DNA from: Leucobacter salsicius M1-8
GTDB lineage: Bacteria > Actinomycetota > Actinomycetes > Actinomycetales > Microbacteriaceae
DNA: 64,000 nucleotides
NCBI RefSeq assembly: GCF_000350525.1
Contig: NZ_AOCN01000025.1
Span: 1 to 64,000, forward strand
Reading direction: 5' to 3'
Under the pieces are notes generated by a model. The model saw nothing but the letters and a program-made list of their open reading frames with translations. It was not told where the DNA came from and made no database searches. Shown here one piece after another: positions 61,629-64,000 of the stretch; position 1 is the first letter of the stretch; each line of letters starts with the position of its first letter. The position numbers were made by a program, and so were the translations under genes.

Positions 61629-61769
61629 GAAGTACCGCGGGCGGGGAATTTGGGATTTGGGTTTCCTTTCGCCCCGCCCCGCGGTTCTACCGAGGCCTGG
61701 GATCTACCGGTCCCACAACCTGATCCCAGGCCTCACCCTCACCCATCAGTAGAGACCTTAGGAGTCTAT

Positions 61770-62450
61770 ATGTCAACGCAAGTAAAACCCCAGTCCAAGC
61801 GGCGTTTTGCCGCCGTAGGAGCTGCCGGTGCTGTAGCCCTGAGCGCAATCGTTTTACTACCTGCCACCGGCGCGAACGCAGCAGGCACAGGCGCGCAGAC
61901 GACGGAGGCACAGATCCAGGTTGTCGATGAGGCCGGAGCGCCGATCACCGGCGCGCAGATCGAGCTCACAGGTACCTGGCCGGAGCTCCTTACGAGCCCC
62001 GCGCTTGACGAAGCCGAGGCTGAAGCTCGGACGGCACAGGCCGATATGCAGCGCTGGTACGACGGCCAGCACCGCCCAGCGCGCGACGCCTCACAGGCGG
62101 CGTTCCAGAAATACCTCGCAGCACCCACCCCGGCAAACTTGGACGCATGGCTCTCTAAAAACTCGGCGGAGATGGCCGAAAACAAGAAGGTCGAGACCCA
62201 GGCTCGCGCGACCACTCAATACAAGCGAGTAACTGAATCCAGCATGAAAGTCAGCGAGCTGAAGGCGGCAGCGAGGACCTCAGCCCACCAGACTCGGACG
62301 ATCATCACCGATTCGAACGGCCTTGCCACCACCCGCGTTGCTGTCGGCGGCGGAATCCAGGCGCAGCCTACTGCGCAGGTTATCGGTGACGACGACCTGA
62401 TCACGATCCCGTACGCACCTAGCTCTACTTCACTCATCGTCGTGGAGTAG
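61770..62450 (+). CDS. Secreted SpaA-like protein with inserted coiled coil, no anchor
   Basis: 226 residues from the ATG at 61770 (TTAGGAG upstream). The signal peptide ends near ATGANAAGT. AQIQVVDEAGAPITGAQIELTGT begins a SpaA-like strand pair, a ~110-residue charged helical insertion follows, and TIITDSNGLATTRVAVGGG resumes the domain. The architecture is that of the upstream surface protein, but there is no wall-spanning spacer, sorting motif or C-terminal helix. It may be released or bound to the anchored protein. Confidence 0.7.
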   Translation: MSTQVKPQSKRRFAAVGAAGAVALSAIVLLPATGANAAGTGAQTTEAQIQVVDEAGAPITGAQIELTGTWPELLTSPALDEAEAEARTAQADMQRWYDGQHRPARDASQAAFQKYLAAPTPANLDAWLSKNSAEMAENKKVETQARATTQYKRVTESSMKVSELKAAARTSAHQTRTIITDSNGLATTRVAVGGGIQAQPTAQVIGDDDLITIPYAPSSTSLIVVE

Positions 62451-62520
62451 CCAGACCGCCGGGGCGGGCGTAGTCGTGTCCGCCCGCCCTGGCCCCATTT
62501 CTACAGAAAAGGACCCAACC

Positions 62521-62859
62521 ATGGCTCTCAAGATCACCGTTTACTCCGCCGGCCCGGGCTGCATGCAATGCAAACTCACCGAAAAGCGCCTCGCCGACCT
62601 CGGCCTCGCCTACGCCATCCTCCCCGCCGCCGAAGAGCTGTCCGATGATCTGCGCGCGCAGGCTGTCGATCTGGGTGCGGCGATTCAGGCGCCGCTGGTG
62701 ATCGTAAGGGATGCCGGGGGAGCGGTCGCGCAAGCGTGGGGCGGTTACCGGCCCGATCTGATCGACGCGGTGGCGGGGGAGCGGCGCGAAGCTGAGAGTT
62801 TGCTGAGTGGCCTAAATCGCCCCGGAAAGCCGCGAAATGACCCGTATGTGCATAGGTAA
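62521..62859 (+). CDS. Glutaredoxin/NrdH-like redoxin
   Basis: 112 residues. KITVYSAGPGCMQCKLTEKRLADLGLAY is a glutaredoxin/NrdH fold with active site CMQC; APLVIVRDAGGAVAQAWGGYRPDLI matches the cis-Pro region and C-terminal helix. It acts as a cytoplasmic thiol donor. No ribonucleotide reductase gene is nearby, so its partner is elsewhere. Confidence 0.8.
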   Translation: MALKITVYSAGPGCMQCKLTEKRLADLGLAYAILPAAEELSDDLRAQAVDLGAAIQAPLVIVRDAGGAVAQAWGGYRPDLIDAVAGERREAESLLSGLNRPGKPRNDPYVHR

Positions 62860-62901
62860 GGGCGGAGAAGAGCGAAGCCCTAGACACGAAAAGAGAACAT
62901 T

Positions 62902-63291
62902 ATGAGCGCGATAACCACCTCAGACCTCGATCAGTTCCTCGCAGCTGCCGACGCGGGAGATATGACCGCCCGAGTCATCTGGATCACTGGCCCTATGGCG
63001 AGTGGCAAGACCCGTCTCGCTGACAGGGTCGCCGACGCTCGCCACGATGCCGGCGACACCGTTCTCTGCGGCGTACACGTCGGGACGAAAGCGGTTCGCG
63101 ATTACCTGCTGATCAAAGAGATCGGCGCCTCGCCCACCACCCTGATCTTCGATGACACCCCGTCACCACAACTGATCGCCGGCATCCAGGCATTGGTTAG
63201 TGAGGCGCCGGAGCACGTGCGATTTATCGTCGTCTCTCTGGAACCAGCCCCGCCGGGTTTCCCGGTCGACCAGCCGGTGACCCTCGCCTAA
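62902..63291 (+). CDS. Small P-loop ATPase-like protein, 129 aa
   Basis: WITGPMASGKTRLADRVADARHDAG is a clear Walker A with its helix, and TTLIFDDTP looks like Walker B. Only a minimal RecA-like core is present. It may be a truncated AAA+ protein or a small motor-associated factor. It sits between a redoxin and a membrane protein. Function unknown. Confidence 0.6.
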   Translation: MSAITTSDLDQFLAAADAGDMTARVIWITGPMASGKTRLADRVADARHDAGDTVLCGVHVGTKAVRDYLLIKEIGASPTTLIFDDTPSPQLIAGIQALVSEAPEHVRFIVVSLEPAPPGFPVDQPVTLA

Positions 63292-63373
63292 TTCACCAAC
63301 CTCCCTGCGGGGGTTGCATATCGCAGCCCCCGCCCGACCGGCACCTCACTATCTCAGAAAGGGGTACAGCCCG

Positions 63374-64000
63374 ATGGGAATTTCGATGCGCGATATGGCG
63401 GCGGCTCAGGTAAAGCGTTCCGCCGTGCGCGCGATCCTTGGTGCGATTTTTTACCCGATCCGCATAGCGATCCATCTCGCATATGGAGCGGTAACGATTT
63501 TGACCGACGCCCCTAGGTACGCGAACGCACCCGGTCACCGGCCACGTTCGTCACGCCAAGAATTGCAGATCAACGGCGGGGCGGTCCTGTGGTGCTTCGT
63601 ACCGAGCATTGCCAGCAATTTTGGCGCGCCGACCATCCTCGTATGTGCGCTGGCTGTGGTCGCTGTAATCCTCATTGGTCGCCGACTCCGCTACGCGGAC
63701 CCGCAGACGCAGACACGCATCACTGTCCCCGCCTTCTGGCAACGCCCGGCGCTCATCGTTCCTATAGCCCTCGCGTTCTCGGTAGCCCTCTTGCCGATTC
63801 TCACGGCGACCCGCGGCGGCCTGCTCGCCGATCTCATTCCGAATACCTGGTGGTGGCTCCCGGCCGCAGCAATTGGCGTTGGCGGCGCTTGCTACAGCGT
63901 GGCTCTCTTTATCTCGGCCCGACATGCAGGTCGTGGTCGCGCACGGGCATCAGAGGTTGCGGCCATGCTCCGCGTCGCGTGCGGCGTGAGCGATGCCGAG
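63374..64000 (+). CDS. Membrane protein, N-terminal part (runs off window)
   Basis: ATG at 63374, with AAAGGGG upstream; the frame stays open to base 64000. Several hydrophobic segments are visible (AILGAIFYPIRIAIHLAYGAV, ILVCALAVVAVILIG, ALIVPIALAFSVALLPIL, WWLPAAAIGVGGACYSVALFIS) with basic loops between them. About 209 codons lie in the window. A conjugation-machine subunit is possible from context but unproven. Confidence 0.7.
   Translation, partial: MGISMRDMAAAQVKRSAVRAILGAIFYPIRIAIHLAYGAVTILTDAPRYANAPGHRPRSSRQELQINGGAVLWCFVPSIASNFGAPTILVCALAVVAVILIGRRLRYADPQTQTRITVPAFWQRPALIVPIALAFSVALLPILTATRGGLLADLIPNTWWWLPAAAIGVGGACYSVALFISARHAGRGRARASEVAAMLRVACGVSDAE

Noticed and set aside
1..64000. 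CRISPR arrays, rRNA genes, retrons and diversity-generating repeats
   Set aside because: Looked for regular spaced repeats, rRNA signatures, reverse transcriptases and template-variable repeats; none are visible in the window.

Overview
High-GC DNA from an actinobacterium, most likely a Micrococcales/Microbacteriaceae-type host. Supporting signs are actinobacterial families (a DUF2637-like membrane protein, actinobacterial-style Type III and N6 methylases), frequent GTG starts, ATGA/GTGA start-stop overlaps and probable leaderless genes. No chromosomal housekeeping genes are seen. A primase-helicase replication module beside an iteron-rich origin-like region, a serine resolvase and many small orphan genes suggest a large plasmid or an integrated plasmid-like element. 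Genus and replicon type are inferences.

Layout. 0-1.5 kb: an IS110-family insertion sequence with a candidate bridge RNA. 1.5-12.5 kb: resolvase operon, GIY-YIG protein, Type III restriction-modification (res, mod), a methylase fused to a specificity-like domain facing a possible nuclease, and umuD with an SOS-like box. 12.47-36.0 kb: umuC is broken in two by about 22 kb of foreign DNA. That DNA has a three-gene recombinase module (tyrosine recombinase, Cro/C1 regulator, six-zinc-ribbon integrase-like protein), SulP transporter with a MerR regulator, an RpiR-controlled ABC uptake operon with a metallophosphoesterase and a HAD phosphatase, an IS21 remnant, TrkH and NhaA transporters, and chrA/arsC debris. 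Inside it a VOC/PhnB-like gene is itself split by an 11-kb block, so the insertions are nested.

36-54.4 kb: backbone genes, mostly envelope-associated. They include coiled-coil membrane proteins, lipoproteins, two secreted HExxH metallopeptidase candidates, a CHAP-like hydrolase, a DUF2637-like protein, small zinc-ribbon proteins, a HAD protein and a SIR2-like protein with an unknown two-gene unit. 54.4-60.2 kb: the replication module: an origin-like region with mirrored 11-bp-phased iterons, a multi-helix-turn-helix protein, a RepB-like AEP primase, an ATPase/helicase and small DNA-binding proteins. 60.3-64 kb: two SpaA/Cna-B-like secreted proteins whose domain is interrupted by a coiled coil (one with a sortase-type tail), a glutaredoxin-like protein, a P-loop protein and a membrane protein that runs off the end.

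The most novel signal is a 15-nt pattern, ACCGCGCATTNNNYA. It occurs seven times, always in the sense direction just upstream of backbone genes and never inside the 22-kb insertion. In four cases it sits 8-9 nt from a start codon that has no Shine-Dalgarno sequence. This looks like an element-specific promoter or start-associated sequence. A second local regulon has four copies of a TGTAAGCGTTCGCTTGTAA-type operator in two divergent intergenic regions.
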